A stretch of 64,000 nt of DNA from Certhia americana (lineage: Eukaryota > Chordata > Aves > Passeriformes > Certhiidae): contig CM031866.1 of NCBI GenBank assembly GCA_018697195.1, positions 7,383,048-7,447,047 of the forward strand, in the 5' to 3' direction. Below the pieces are notes generated by a model. That model did not search any database. It was not told where the DNA came from and worked only from the letters and a program-made list of their open reading frames with translations. The translations under genes were made by a program, and so were the position numbers. The stretch's first letter is position 1. Every line of letters starts with the position of its first letter. Positions 11,701 to 26,800 of the stretch are shown one piece after another.

Positions 11701-14700
11701 GGTCTGAATTTCCTTTTAATATAGTGTGCCAATGTGATGACACTAACTTTTCATCCCTGCCCCAAACCCACTTTCAAGTTCCACAGTTGTATTCTCTGTT
11801 GGGTTTAAGGCCAACAATATTAAGATTATGCATCTCTACTAAAGAAAATGAACAAATAGCATAGACGGTTGTTTTCTTCCCCAGGCTGATAATAAATTTA
11901 ATGAATAACTAAGAATCCTTTCTACCCTCCTTCACAAATGTAAATCAATTACAAGGCTGCATTGGAAGCACTTGAAATGAGTCTTAAAACAAGGTGCAGA
12001 TGTATTGTACCTAACATGCTTGTGTACATACAGGCTTGCTTTTGCCAAGTAGCCCCTAAGATCTGAAACGTTTTCCTCTGAATTAGGAGGTAGCTTCAGT
12101 TGCCACTGAACTTGAGAGGAATTAAAGCCACCTACTGTATACAAGATGAGGGGTTCCTTGTGTTTTCCTGAATCTAGGAACAAAAATCTTCTCAGTTTTT
12201 GAATGCTGGTGGCTCTTAGGTGTCTGAAATTAAGTGATTAAGAACTGGGTTTTGTCTAACTCTTAAAGCTAAAATACAAAACCAAACTAACTGATAGACA
12301 GTATCTCCCTGTATCTCCTGTGCCTGTTGGTGGTGGATAATTGAGATTGCTGCAGACGAGCACTGGTGAATTGAATGAGCAGTTGCAGTGACCCATTTGC
12401 TACTTCTTCCTCTTGACTGCCCTGCTTTCCAGTTTTTAGATGAATGACTTACACTGGTCTTGCATGCTCAGCCTGACGTCTGATGATGAAGCTCGATTTC
12501 ATTCCTGACTAAAACTGAATGTTTTGTTGGCAGTGGTTTTTTTTCAGTGTGTCAGGTTTTGGGAGCAATGGGAAATGTGGGACTGTAAACCCAGGAAACG
12601 CTGTATGAACACAGCAGAATAAAGATGCTTTTAACAGAAGGCTCAGAATGTAGAATGGGATGGATGAATAGTGCACAGTGTCAGCTTAAGGACAGAGGAA
12701 CATCTTTGCATTCTTTATTCCAAGGGCTAATTTGAGAAAAATGGGTTACTGTTATTTGGGCATTAAGCTCTGCTGCCTGCAAACAATCACAGAAAGGTGC
12801 AGGCATAGGTCAGTTGTATAATGACAGAGTTACACTGGTATTATCTGTATCCATATCTTTATATTTTTAACCACTGTGTTAGCTTTACAGAACAAAGGTT
12901 CTCCTGTTAGAATTAAACATTGTGGTTGATGTGCTGACTATGAGATTGAATGATACAAAAGCACAAAATTGTGCTAAACAACAGGATCTGGCTCAGTGCC
13001 CACCTACCTTCCTACCTTTGGTTTCACATCTCCTGATAAGCACACGCATGTCTTTGGGAAAATCCCTGTAATCATGAAATAAATCTGTAACCTCTCAACT
13101 TTCAAAAAGGGGAATTCCGTGTGGGTTAACAAATGAAGCATGATGTTGATGTGGAAGATGAGGTTTTAAGTTAGTATACTTGCCTCAAAGTCTAGAGGGA
13201 AAAATTTAAATGAGAGGTAAACTCAAAAGTATTGCCTCTGGTTTTTATTTTGTATTGCAAATTTGCTGAAAGAACTTTGTGTATGCTTTACTGATAGTAA
13301 TATTTATTGGTACAGTCTCTTGAAGTTCTTTCCAGGTGTACCTTCAAGATGAAAGTTCTATTTTCAGCTGTTGATTAGGAATTGATTGTTGCATTAGACA
13401 GTTTGTGCTGTGTTTTTAGGAAGATTAGTGTTACTGTGCCTTATTAAAATATAGAAATGTTACTTTAAGAACTTTGACTCATGGGAGCCTTATTTATCAG
13501 CCAAGGCATGCTGCTAAATGAGCTGCATAGCTCAGTGTCTGGCAAGTGACCCTTCTCAAGGCATGCAGTGCCCGCTAGAAGCTCTGAGATACTCTTTTTT
13601 ATTAATATTTTTTTACAGGATACTGCCACATTTCTTAAGATCCCAGTACGTTAGACCAAATTTTAACTTTGTGCTATGGCATTGCCATTTTATTCTGTGT
13701 GCAGCAGAACAACTGTGGAGTGATGGATAATGGGAGCCAACAAATCTGAAAGATCTGAGGCCAACTTCAACGTATTTCTCAGGAAAGCACCCTTAAATAG
13801 TGTGACTTGAAAAGTTTCTCCTTTAATAATTTTCTTTATAATGGTTTTTGCTAAGATTAGAGAATCTTTCTAAACATTCCTCCTAACTTTTAGTTAGATT
13901 TTCTGTGAATGTCCTTACAGAGATGGAAAAATGGTGCTCAACATCAGCAAAGCAAAACCAGCTGGTTTTTTTTCCAGTGTGCAGATAAACTGAAATTAGG
14001 TTCAGATTATTTTAGCATTATTCATGCGTTTTAATAGTTCTTTATAATAAGTTAAACAAGACATTTTGCCTTAACTATTGCTCTATACAATATATTGTAA
14101 GCCTTAATAATATGCAAAATAAGAACGCCAACAACAATACAAAGCAAACTTCTGTTGAGCACTTTATAACCAAAATGTTGTATAGAACCATTTATACTTT
14201 AAAGGAAAGTTTGAGAAGTTGGCTTGTTGCCTTAAGCATTGGACCAGTTTGGGCAGAACTTAATCATTGTCCCAACTCTGAGTAGTCTTCCCCAACATCT
14301 GATGAATTTGTTTAAGTGGGATTTTGGCTGTAAGACAGCCTGGGGGAAGTGCATCTTTCAAGAAAATGCTCTTGGTTTTGGAGCATGTTCTCCAGGGCAA
14401 ATTTACAAAAGTCTTTTCCAACATGCTATTTATTGCTTAGAACTTCATTTCTCACAAAGGTGTTCGTATGTTTAAGTGCTGTTTTGGATTATTTTTTCAA
14501 GAAGTAGCTAATTCCATATAATATTTACTTTGGAGGTGTTCCCTGGACAATTCTTATCTTGAGGCAGCTACTCAAGAGCCAGTCAGTTTCCTCCTTCTGC
14601 TAAGACTGAAATGTACCTCACCTTGCCTGTTTAAGTTGTATTACACATTTTGTTTGTAGTATATTTTGTTGTAGCTCCCTGCTGCAAAATGCTTGTCTTT

Positions 14701-17700
14701 TTCTGGTAAAGCATTGGCTTTAATGTGTGTTAACATTACAGAAAAAGTTACTTTTTCAGTCTGGGTATGAGCATCTCATCAAGTTTAACAAACTGTAAAA
14801 GTACCAGAGTTGTGGGAAGAGGCAGGGTAATGTTTCAGCTACAGTTTTGCTATTTTTATGCATAGGGTTTATGAACATGTAACCTTTGCTCACACTGGTT
14901 AATAAATACACAGGGAGTTAACCATGTGTTGCAGGCAGCACTTTCTGAGCACCCTTTCAGCAGTCAGTGCAGAAATTGAAGATATTAAATGGCATTTCAA
15001 CCTAAAGTTTGTCCAGTGTGCCTAAAAGGTTTTGACTTGCTGTATCTCCACCAGCTTCCAACCTTCTGTTTCTCTGATAGCAAAACCCTCTGCCCTCTCT
15101 GCTGAACTCTTGCTAATTATTCATGTAATATGATGTTCACTTCTAAAGACTGCTGTGCATAGGCCCAGTACAATTAGTTCTTTATCCTCTCTTTGAAATT
15201 TGTACTAAAAATCAATCTGATAATGCAGAAATGACTATCTGTAAAGGAATACTGGCACAAAGTTGGCTTTTAGAAAAAGAAATTGTTCCAATTTGTGTTT
15301 ACATTAATAAAAAATGAAGATGATGGAACGTACTTGAAGATAATTTGGATCTGAATTTTTGATAGATCTTGAAAGATAATATTGTCATAAATCCTGAATG
15401 TTCATAGAGTTTTGTGGAGAGTGAGTGGGTTGTAAAGTCTCCTTGATTTATTGAATTCTTTTCTATCCTGAGATGACGGAGTCTGGTGCCAAATACCCCA
15501 CCCTTCCAAACTGGATGTCCTTCTGTCAAAGCTCATCTAAGATCTGTAGATAATTTTGTGTAGAGCTTTGAACAGACACTATTGACACAAATAGGATTTG
15601 GCACCTTCCAATTATTTCAGGAAATTACTCTTTCCATCCAAAAATCCACTTTAATATTCATAAATTATAAAACCCAAGTATTGTGGGTATTTCTTGTTGC
15701 ATTTCAGCAGCAGGAGAAATTGCACTAGAGATTATTATTCTCTTTGGTTGACTTTCACAACATTTTCTGTTTTTCTTTTTAGCACATGAATTTGTGTGTT
15801 AATTTGAAATAAAGGTAGCAGTGTTGGCTTAAATTTAGCTCATTTAATTACTGAAATTTTGAGGGGCAGAGGAGGATTTAGCAGGCATCATTTGTCTCTT
15901 ATTCTGTTTTTCATCTTTCCACTGTTCCTGGTGTTTCTGGGCTGTGTGAATTGTGTTCTTTCCTGTTCTTCACTGTAGAACTGTCCAGACTTCCTCCTTA
16001 ATTTTTTTTTTTTTAATTCTCATTCTGTATTTCTCTTTTGCCTGTCTCTTGGAAGCTTTTTGGTATTAGGAGAAAGGGCAACACTATATCCATTGGAATT
16101 GTAAAATGGAACTGTGCAGAACTAAATAGGAAAAATGTGTGTTGGGGGAGTAAAGCATAGTAGCTTGAAAGTATCTGTGTTGTAAAATGGTGAAGTGCAG
16201 AAAACCTACATGGCCAAATGCCAACTTGGGTAGTAATGTAGACATTAATGCACTTCTTTTCCAAGCATGGTGGTGTTATCTGTTATTTCAAAAATAGAAA
16301 CTCCAGCAGTGCAAGACTTCTTTATGCTGTGCTGGTTTATTGGGAGGCAGTTAAGGGCTGGTGTGGCATGGACTGGAATTGCTGACATTTTTTCCTGCAT
16401 AACCAGTTGTCCTGTGGTGGTAACTGCATGCAGTCAAGTAGGGAGCCTACATGGTTTACAAGGACTGTGTCAGAGATATGCAAATAGGAGCATGAATAAC
16501 ATCTGGAAGCTGCTTTTCTTCTCATTTTTATTTTTTTAAATTTCTAAGATGCAGCTGCAGATCAGTTTCTACCTTTAGCATCAGCTGAAATAATGACCTT
16601 AAGTGATTGCATTAGCAGTTGTCCTTGATCCACTTTGAGGTACTTCTGCTTCTTGTGGCATAGCTGGTAATTGCTTGGTAAGCATCCTTTTTTGAGAGGA
16701 AAATGTTCAATAGCAAGAAATCTTTCACTAAAAAACCTACAAAAGCAATTGGCCCTGTTAACTGGGTGTCTCCAAGTGTGCTGTTTGACCATTGTTAAAA
16801 CCTCTTGATTCATGCAATCTGGGCAAAATGTCTTTTACTCTACAGACTCTGATGATCCCAGATAAGACAGCTGGATAAGCTGAACAAGTATTTATGACCT
16901 GGTTTCAGGACTGAGTTTTCTCATCTGAGTTTCAGAAAGTTAGTACTTTTCTAGATATACAGATGTACTCTTCCCATTTTTTAGAATAACATTTGTTGCT
17001 TTAAGACAGGTCAAGTTTACTGATGCTTAATGTTTATACATAGCATTAAATGCAGATACATGTTTCTGTAATAATTACTTTTTTGTGCTATCTTTTCAGT
17101 TTCTTAGTGAACACAAGGCAGGTTTTATAAGCACTTCAACCAAACAGAAGTACACAGAAGAAACATTGACGCTGTGCTGGATTTTTTTTGTACAGAATTC
17201 TAAGTAGTACTTACTGGGAGAAGGGAAGAGGGATTTATCCCCTGGGTTTGTGGTGATAAAGGCTGTGGCTAGGAAATTTGATTTTTAAGCTCTGAACTAG
17301 TTATCTGTAGTCTGGTGTCCTAAAACATATGGTACTCTTAATCCTGGTGATTGCTATATATTTTTTTAATCATCTTAGGTTTATATTGACTGTTACTGAG
17401 GGTTGAACATTGATTGTGCTAAAAGTTCATTAAAGGAACATGTGCAAGATGAGGATGCTTGGGAAGAAAGGAATAGATGAGTCTGATTTAAAAGTCAAGA
17501 GTGCCAATATAAAAATGGCACAGAAAAAACCAGAACACTGAGGTTTTCTTGTCTCTGAAAAGATACTTGATGAATCTTTTCAGGTAATAAATTGCTTTCA
17601 TGAAATGACTGTCATCTTCCATTTGCCACTTATCATTCTTGGTATTTGCTAGAATATTTAACGAATCCACTTGAAAATGGGTAATTGAGAGAGACAGGAG

Positions 17701-17810
17701 AGACTCATCAGGAGAGTTGTGTTTCTCTGTAAGGCTGTGAATTTGGCACTTTTTGAAAGCAGATGTTTAAACGTATGCATATTCACCGTGTGACAAAGCT
17801 CAGTGTTTTA

Positions 17811-17849
<39 letters not shown>

Positions 17850-20800
17850 GTATGTGTTTTCTCCACTTATTGTGGGGAGGGGAAAAATAGAGGTTACAGT
17901 GTCATTTTTCCAAGTAGGATTTTTTCCTGTTTATGATTCATGAGACATGTCATTGCAGAGGAAGAGATTCTATTGTTTTGATTCTTAAATCAAAAGAAAA
18001 TACTGTCTTTCTTCAAGTCTGTGGAAATGGTTAGAGTAACTCAGAGAAACATGAAATGTTTCCATGGAATTGAAAGAGGACTTTCCAAGGGGGATGTATG
18101 GCCTCCTGGATAACACAAACTATGACACTTCTTCACTGGGCTTCTCTGTAGAGCCCTTCAATGTCTGAGATACTGCATTTCTTTGAGAGGAGCTAATTCT
18201 TACCTAATAACTTGGTTCCTCTACAGTGCTTGAGCATATTAATGTAAGTCTATAAAGGGGAGAGAAACCTACTGCCAGCTGAGTCATCTTCATACAATGC
18301 TGACTGCTAAAAGAGTCGTGTTCTGGGGACTGATGCCTTCATCTGCTGTTGATTCTTTTTAGAAACATTGGACCAGTTTGCTGTCATAGTTCACTTTTGT
18401 ATCCTCTGTGCCATCTTTGTCCCCATCCTGCCTTTCTGCTCTCTCGTCTCTTTTCTGTTGATGACTCAAATCACTGCCTGAGCTACACTAATGCTTCTGC
18501 ACGGAAGAAATGCTGCATCCAGTTTGTCTGCTTGCATTCCTGCAAGGCCTTATCCGTTCCAGCTCCCATGTAATCCTCTTGGACTCCAGCTCTGGTGCTC
18601 TGTGGGAGAGACAGCATTCAGATTTGCAGGGGTCTTTGAAGAACAGTGTGAAAATGTTGGCTGTAATAGGATTTTGGATACGAGCACCTGTTGTTTGTGC
18701 AGACAGTTCAATTTTTTCTTTGTTCCCCTCTGTTAGCATTATGGAGGTAACACTTGAATTTTTTTATTTTTTTTTTTTACCAGTTTCTGTTTTAGATATA
18801 GCTACAGTTGTGATGTAAGGGAAATGCTGTATCACTGCCACATATTTCACATTTAGTGGCTTGTCAGCTATATCAAATAATTGTAGCAAAACCAAGTCAT
18901 TTGATGCTATATTCTCAAATGTATCTCAAATAATATTTGAGAATGTGTTGTTCTTAGTAAAACCTGTAGATGAAATAGCTTTTACTTAGAGACTGAAGCA
19001 TTAACAAAATAAAAATAAACAGATAAAAGAACATGCAAAGGAAGGCAAGAATGGAAAAAAAGCACAAACAAGACAAGCCACAAAACAGAAACCCTCCACA
19101 CAAAAGAAAATAAGAAAATACTTTGAATTCAAAGAATGGTGGGATTCATTATCTGAGCTGTTCAAGGGCCAAGATCTATAGATATTAGTCTCTGAGTGCT
19201 CTGCTTTAAATGTTTTTCACTTAATCTTCCAATTATTAGTCTCCAAAGTACTAATTCCAGCAGGAGCAAACCACTTAATTCCGCTATAGCATACAAGCCA
19301 CTAAGTGCCTTCAGCCGAATTTACAGATATACTTCTAGTTTAAGATCCTTAGGTTAGAAATACCTTTTCTATGAAGTTACAGAGTGTGTGACTAACCAGC
19401 TGTGCCAACCTGGTGAGACATTTTTGATGAGCTTTTCAGTTTGATCCATTACAGTCCGGGTTAGTCTTGTTTCGTTCTATGCATATAGCGATTGCTATTT
19501 TCAGATACTACAGCCTGATATATTGAAAGAGAACTGAGCCATTTCTTTTTGTCTTGCCTGTCCTGGTTTGTGCACTGGAGCAGTTTATTTCCTGCTTTGT
19601 GGGCAGCTGGGCTGTAGCTGGTGGATGGCGAGAAATGTCGGAGATGGGTGGAACAGGCAGCAGCTCTGGTCAAAAGCCACTGTGCTCCTCCCATGAATAA
19701 TCCCAGCTCTGAGTCAGAGGCTTAAACCTTGCATAGGTGCAGCTCATGGCAATTAGTGCCACAGCAGGGTGGCCTCACCTCAGTGTGGTGCTTTAGGTGT
19801 GTAGATGTGAGAGAAATACATCAAGAAGTTGGTGTTTGATGTGAATAGTCCTGGCAAGAGCAGCGCTTGGGACAGGTGTTAGAGGGGCTCCAATGAACAG
19901 ATACAAGTACTAGAAGAATAAGACAGTGCTCCTGAACAAAAATGCTTTGAGAACTGTGGAAGAGCTGCAAGATTGTTTCCTCCAGGCTTGTAAACCCTCA
20001 GTTTCCCAGGGCTGAGCCAAGGCTGGTGAGGAGGGTTATGTGATGGGCTTGGGAGGTGAGGCAAAATGCATTGGCTCACTGGGAAATTTCAGCCTCAGGA
20101 ATAAGGCGAGGCTCTCCAGTTTGGAAGTAGCTGAAATTGAAGAAACAGCTATGAAAGCACAAAAGTTGTGGGAATGCATAACTGGTATTAGTGTTTGCAC
20201 TCAGGTTTGCTCAATGTCTCCTCTGGCATCAATTTCTATGTTAGTTGACACGTACTTGTTTCAACTGAAATCTTTACATTAAAATATAATGTGTTAACAT
20301 ATGTGGATTTCATCAGATCTTCCTTGTTTTTCATAACAACCCTTACTAGGTGTTCAATTTTAGGGAGTAGTTTACCTTATTTTTCAGGTTTTTAGTGTAG
20401 GATGCCCAAAAGTGCAGCTTTTGCAGCAGTAAAAAGGTAGTTGAAATTTTAATGTCACGCCAAGTGTTGTGAGGAGCACACTCATGTGTCTTAGCTGTGC
20501 TGTATTATTAGAGCATAGGATTGTGTGCAGTTGAAGTAAAAATACCCCAGCAGGAGAGAGATGAGATAGACACTGAGGGCAAAAATAATGGATTCCTTCA
20601 GAAGATACTATAGACTGAGCTGCTCTGTGAAAGTTGATGAATTTTTTCTGCTGTCTCAATTTATTTAAATGTACCTCAGAGAATGACTGTATAGGTTTTG
20701 TACACTGCTTGCAGTAAAGAGTATATACTAGAAGCAGCTGACTGAGTATTTGTGAATTATTGATGCTGTGATCATAAAGATAGTGCTCAGTAGCCAGCAG

Positions 20801-23800
20801 AAGTTTCCAGTCCTCTGTATTCCAGGTTTATTTGCTGCAGAGCATCTTAATTAAATGCAAAATACATCATTAAAGTTAACTCCAGTGCTCTATTTTTAAA
20901 ATAACTAGAGTAAAAAATCCATATTATGTGCCATTTACTTGTTGTGTCGTGAAACTAAATGGTGTGACTCAAGATTGGACTAAGAAAGCACTTTGGAAGA
21001 AACAGGGAACTATGATGGGTAGAGAGTTCTCATGTTTGTTCAAGTTCAAAACTATAATCTTGTGCCAGTGCTATCTTCAGGACTCCAGTTGATTTTTAAG
21101 GGTGCTAAAGCAAAGAAAGTTGGGGGCAGTGGGAATTATGTTTGAATACATCCACGTGTTTAGATCCTATTTCCATTAGCTTCCTGTATTTCAACTTACA
21201 GTGGGCTTGGTTTGTATTTGCCCCTGTGATTAGAGAAATAAAACAACCCCCAACATTTAGAGGTCGTTATTTAGGAATTAATTTAGGAAGGTGCTCACTC
21301 CCTCTCATTGCATGAGTGTGCACTGAGTTTGGAGTGTTATTCTCCTTTTATCATAAAGCAGTGGAATGGTGAAGGTAGGAGTTCAACAGATGGCTGAGCC
21401 ACACCATTGCTCATTTTTCTTGGCTATTTTACAAGAGTCCTTTTTGCTTGTCAGTGGCCTTCTTGCTTTCACTCAGTATGAAAGAATTAATGCTTGTAGG
21501 GGCTAAGTTATTCTATTACAGCAGCATGCCTGTGGCACAAATTCCTGCTTAAATTTCAGGGCACATCTAATGAAAACTCTATTTCCTGCTTCCCTGCTAT
21601 CTAGGGAAATAAAACCCCAAACAACCAATCAAAAAAGAATCCCCCAAAACAAAGAAACAACAAACCCTCAGTCAGGCAGAAGCAACTGTTCCAAATTTGT
21701 TGTTTATACATAAAACTGCTAGTTCAAATGAGCAATCTATCATAAACCAAACACCAAAACCAGTATCCTGGGTTATTGTGGTGGAGAAAAGATATGTTAT
21801 AAATACAGTTGAGTCCTCAGTACAAGAGAAAACAAAGGAGATTTTACTTTTTAGTTCCTTAAAAACATAAATAGATCTGCAAACACAGGTTGCCAGTTTT
21901 TTTCCTTGAGGGAAAAGGAACTTCCTTGTGAAACTGGGGGAAAAAAGGAAGGAAGTAGATTTACCCTTCAAGAGCCATTGGCTTGCTCTGAGTCCTGAGC
22001 AGTTTTACTTTAGTCAGAGAAGGTGTTTCCCACTTTGACACATGAAAACTTGAGGAGTCTATGTTTGAGGCAAATAAACAAAAGGTGGCTTAAGGCTGTA
22101 TTTCAAAAAGGAACAATTTTTAGACAAACTGGTATTATTTGGATTAAAAAAAAAAAGTCATCCAACTGCCACCCCAAAGCCACTCAGTGCAGATTAACAT
22201 AATTCAGTTTATTTAAAATGTAATCTCATTACAATTTGTTCTAGAGAATGCTAAAAAATACTGTTTACCTTTACCTACCCTGGTTGTTCAGGGCAAACTT
22301 GCAGTGGCTTCGCTACTCATCAGCATGTAGATCCCTGCTTTTGTCATGGATGCTTGAGTTCTCCAGTGATACTCAATATCCTTGTCAGGACTTGGTTGAA
22401 CTGTGAGCACAGTTCTCAGTGTTTGATAACAGATCGCTGATTGTCACAGGACAGTAATCAAGAACCAGATGCAGTGATTTCATGCTTTAGGATAATGAAG
22501 TTACTGCAGGGCAAATGATCATCCTCAGAACTGCCTAGAGGTTGCTTCCACTTGATCCATTTATTATTGATATGAAAAGAGCAACTGGTACATCAGTGTA
22601 TTAATGCTGCAGTCACAGAGTCCATCAAGCCTGTAGGAGTGTGATGTTTGCTAATAACTTCCAAAATTGCCTGTAAGAGGACATTTTCAAGAGTCATAGG
22701 TTCATTCTGTAATTCCGCTATCAGCTTATGTTGGGTAGCACTGGGGTTTCTCCTTGGCATAATCAAATGGCTTTCTGGTGTGGTAGTAAAAGTAATAGTG
22801 ATATAAAACTGTGGTGGAGTCCTTGATTAAATTTCTCTGTCAGCCATTTAAATTATTTTGAGAGTGAGCACATTTGTGGAATTACTTGTCTGCTCCTGTG
22901 ACAGTGTGCCTGGGACATATGCCAGAAAAACTGGTCACTCTCTTCATAAGCCAGAGTAGGACTGTTGCCTGTGAGATGCTGACCTAGAGCAGAGACTAGA
23001 CAGTTAAAAGAATAAAGCAGGTATTTGTTAAAAGGCCTTAAAAGGATACACCTTGGGCAGTACAAGAGCCTGGCCAGGGCTCCACCCAAGATGGCCACAA
23101 AACTGGTCAGGACCCTTTTATAAGTTTTGGTCCATTTACATATTGGAATTAATTGTCCAATTATAGCTTCAGGTTACAATGAACCATCCTCCTGGTTTGC
23201 TTTCTTCTCTTTGCCTGTTTATGCTTTTTGCGCCTCAGGCTCTAAGGGTTGTCCTTGATTTTCAAGCTGGAAAAGGATTGTTTTGTCTAACTAAACTGTG
23301 AAGAGAGCTTACTACACTTAATATGAAGTTCAGAGTCGCACTAAGGTAGTACAGAATCTGAAAAACATGAAAGCTAAAACTTAAGGTGTCATTTCCCCCC
23401 TTTAGAGGCCTGACGAGGCCTTTACCGTGTCAAGTCTGTATACTAAATATCTACTAAAAATAGTTATTTAATAACAGATAGATGTCTAACAATAGTAAAT
23501 AACTAACAACAGATAAATATCTAATGGTAAATAAATATCTAACAATTTAGAAGTATTTAATAACATATCTAACAGTAAATATCTTATAATAGAAATATCT
23601 AATAATAAGAAATAGCTAATAATAATTTATAATAATGAACAGTAATAAATAACAGTAGTAGTGTGTTGCACAGTTGGGTATCATGCAAAGAAGAATAATG
23701 ATTATTATGAACAGTTCTTTAGGCACAGGAGAGGAATCATTTAAAGCATGTTTTTGTCTGCATCAGTCTCTTGTTTTTACAGTTAATTGGTTCAGGAGCA

Positions 23801-26800
23801 GAAGCCTTCTTAACTCTGTCTAGCCTCTGTTCTAGGTCGGACTCGCTGGGCATCAGCATGGTTTTGGCTCTTAGCTCCATGAAAATGTGACATGAACTAG
23901 AGTGTGGTGTACCTGAACTTGTAGGCCTGGAGAGGAAGAAGGTAGAGGAGGAAATATCATGATTTAAAGAGTCAGTGTCAGTAAAACAGTGGAGAATTTT
24001 AGACCTATGTTGGTGTGAATTCAAGGAAATGGGAGAAACTGGCACAGGGACACTTTTTGTTTGCCAGAGTTTCTTGAGAATCTTAAAATCTGATTTTTCT
24101 CATTTGACAGTTGTTATGGCTAACTCTAACAATCCTTAATCTAATGGCTTCCTCTCAATTTCATGTTGGCATTTAGACTGAAACTCTACTATAATTTCTG
24201 ATATTTCGGCTGACATGCTGGAGTGGTACCTGCTGAAGCACAGTGCAAAATTCAGTGTTTTGTTCTGATACAGTAAATTTCTTGCAATAATCATTATTGG
24301 CTAAGTTGCTAGTGTTGCTTTATTTCCATGTAAAGGTCACACAACATAAAATCATACTCAATATATGCAATCTGAATGTGTAACTTACTTAATTGAGGAT
24401 TTTTGTTTTTCTTTCTAGCCCCAAAATTGGATTTCTAGATTCATATATGATTAAATAGCCACTTATTTCTGAAAATGTGCATGGATGTCTTATGGAAGTG
24501 TATGAAGATGCTAGAGAATTACTGTCAGTGGTTCTTAACAAAGTGATCTAAATTTCTCTGGATTATCAAACGTAGAGATAATGCAATTTGAAAAGGTGAT
24601 AAATAGTATTTTGTGACAAATGGGTTTGTGTAAACAGAAAGAAACAGTCTTGAATAGGTTATGAAGAGCTGAGCACATGTATGTTCTAGTAAAGGTACTC
24701 TAGAAGTCACTATTTCCTACAAATTGGGGCATGATATGTGTTATTCTTAATTTATGCTGGATATTTTTTGTGTCTTGAAAATGATTTGTATCATTGGTGT
24801 TTGCTGGAGAGGGGAGTGCCCAGTTTCAGGCTCAGTCCCCTTGTGAGAATGCAGGAGCTGGTTACCTCATTTTCCTGGCCTTGTAAGTTTATGTACTTTG
24901 TGTTGTAAGGAAGAACTCGCCCATCAGTCCCTGCCTTAGTTTAGTAGCAGTTAAACACTAAGTCTCAACAGTGTTATGGAGAGGGGCTTGTGCCATTAAA
25001 GTGCTCTGCATAGACAGTTTCTGAAAATTAATTTATTGCTGTTGCTGTATACAGGCTGCTCTCTATGTTCTCCTGTCCAGGTAAGGGATAATGGGACAGC
25101 AAATGTCAAAAATTCAGACTGAAAATACAAGGTGAGGTTAAACTTCATGGGTTCAGTAAGCCTGAAAAAAGGACTGGCTTCATTAATGAAAATGTATTTG
25201 GCACTTTTGAGGACTGGCAACTTTTGGTCGTGAACATTGCAGGGCTTCAGCTGAGACATGTCTGGAGTCCTGCAGCAGCATTCCACTGGCGCTCTCCACT
25301 GAGCAAGAAAAGAGTAAAAATAGCAATGGTAAACTTTCCAGCTCTATGGCTCGAAGCTGGAGCCCTGGAGCAGGGATTCAGTATCTTAGGCTCATAATTA
25401 AAGATGTGTTGAGATAATACATAGTTTGCACATAGTGCTGTCATCCAGAAAGTCTGAGGTACTTTGCATGGCAGTTGATGCCATCATCAATGTTGTATGA
25501 GGAAATTGAGGAGGGACCTGGCCCAAGCCAAAGCTGTACAGCCAGGCAGGGGAACTAGAAACAGTGTCTTATCTTCCTTTGCTGTGCTGTCTGTCAGCAA
25601 TATTCCCAGTCTCTATCCCACTGATCTGCTGGCATGACTGAGGTCTCTTATTACTCTCTGAGGGAATAAGCAGAAGAGTCTGGGGTGTGGATTCTTAATA
25701 ACCAGCTTCTGTGCACGTAGTTCATGCTAGCATGGAGAGACTAGAATTGCTGGTAAACTCATTTGTATTTCCTGAGGCAGTAACACAGGGAAAAAACACC
25801 TCCAAACTCCTGTTATTACAGACTGTGGGGTGTTTTGGGGCCTTAGCTAGACATGGCCTGAAGCTCTAGGTATGGAGAGCTGTACTGCTTGTGAAGGTTG
25901 CTGGGGGTTTTTCTGCACACACAAATAGAATGTGTAAGCTACACCATGTACTTGTGTGTTATTGAGACTGGAATAGGCTGGAGAACTGCTGGAGAAGGGG
26001 GAGCAGAAATACTTGTATCATTTATACAGCAGTAGCTACAGTTCTCAGTAATGGAGTTCCCTACAGGAAAAAAAGCACGCTTGCCTTGTTTCTTCTCTTT
26101 TTTGCCCTTTGTCAAAGCAGGGGTTTGCATATGCCCATGGTGGTTTCCTGCTTTGGTTTTGCTGAAGGCTGGTTTCCACATTGCTGTGTTGTCCTGCTTG
26201 TTTAGAACTGAAGATGGAGCTCCACAGGAGAAGTGCTCAAGCATATCCAGAAATTTTACTTGGCTCTCCTGCTCCGTCGGATGGAGCTCTGTTTCCACAG
26301 AGACCAAAGCTTGTGTGTTTCAAGGAAGTTATTTTTAGGAGCTGCTGTTTAGCTGGTGGAAAGACTTTCTTCCTTAATAGGAGAGCAGACTGTAACAGGA
26401 TTCCTCTTTTTCCAGAGAGCCTTTTGCCTTTTTCTACCATATTCTTCCCCTTTTTCTGTGTCACCCAGTTTCCCTTTCATTGCCGCCTTCTTACACATGT
26501 TTACTCTTCCCCTCTTTCACTTTCTGTATCACTGCTCCTGTTGTGCAAGGATCTAATACAAGTTTGCCAAGAGTGAGGGAGGGACCCAGCCTCTTCTCTG
26601 AGACTTATGTTTTAAAGATAAAGCCCCCAGGTGGGTTTGTACCTGGGCTGAACGGTGCTTGCTGAGTCACCACGGGGCAGCAGAGGATCACGGAGCCAAG
26701 CCCTGGCCTTCAGCTCTGAGGACCTTGCACAGCTCAATTATTGATGGCCTTTGCTCACGAGTTATCCTGTGTCCTTTGGCCTCACAATAAATAAATATTA

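Noticed and set aside
25939..26576. Frames of 122 and 131 residues on opposite strands in intron 1
   Set aside because: No similarity to known families; mutual overlap is typical of chance openings.
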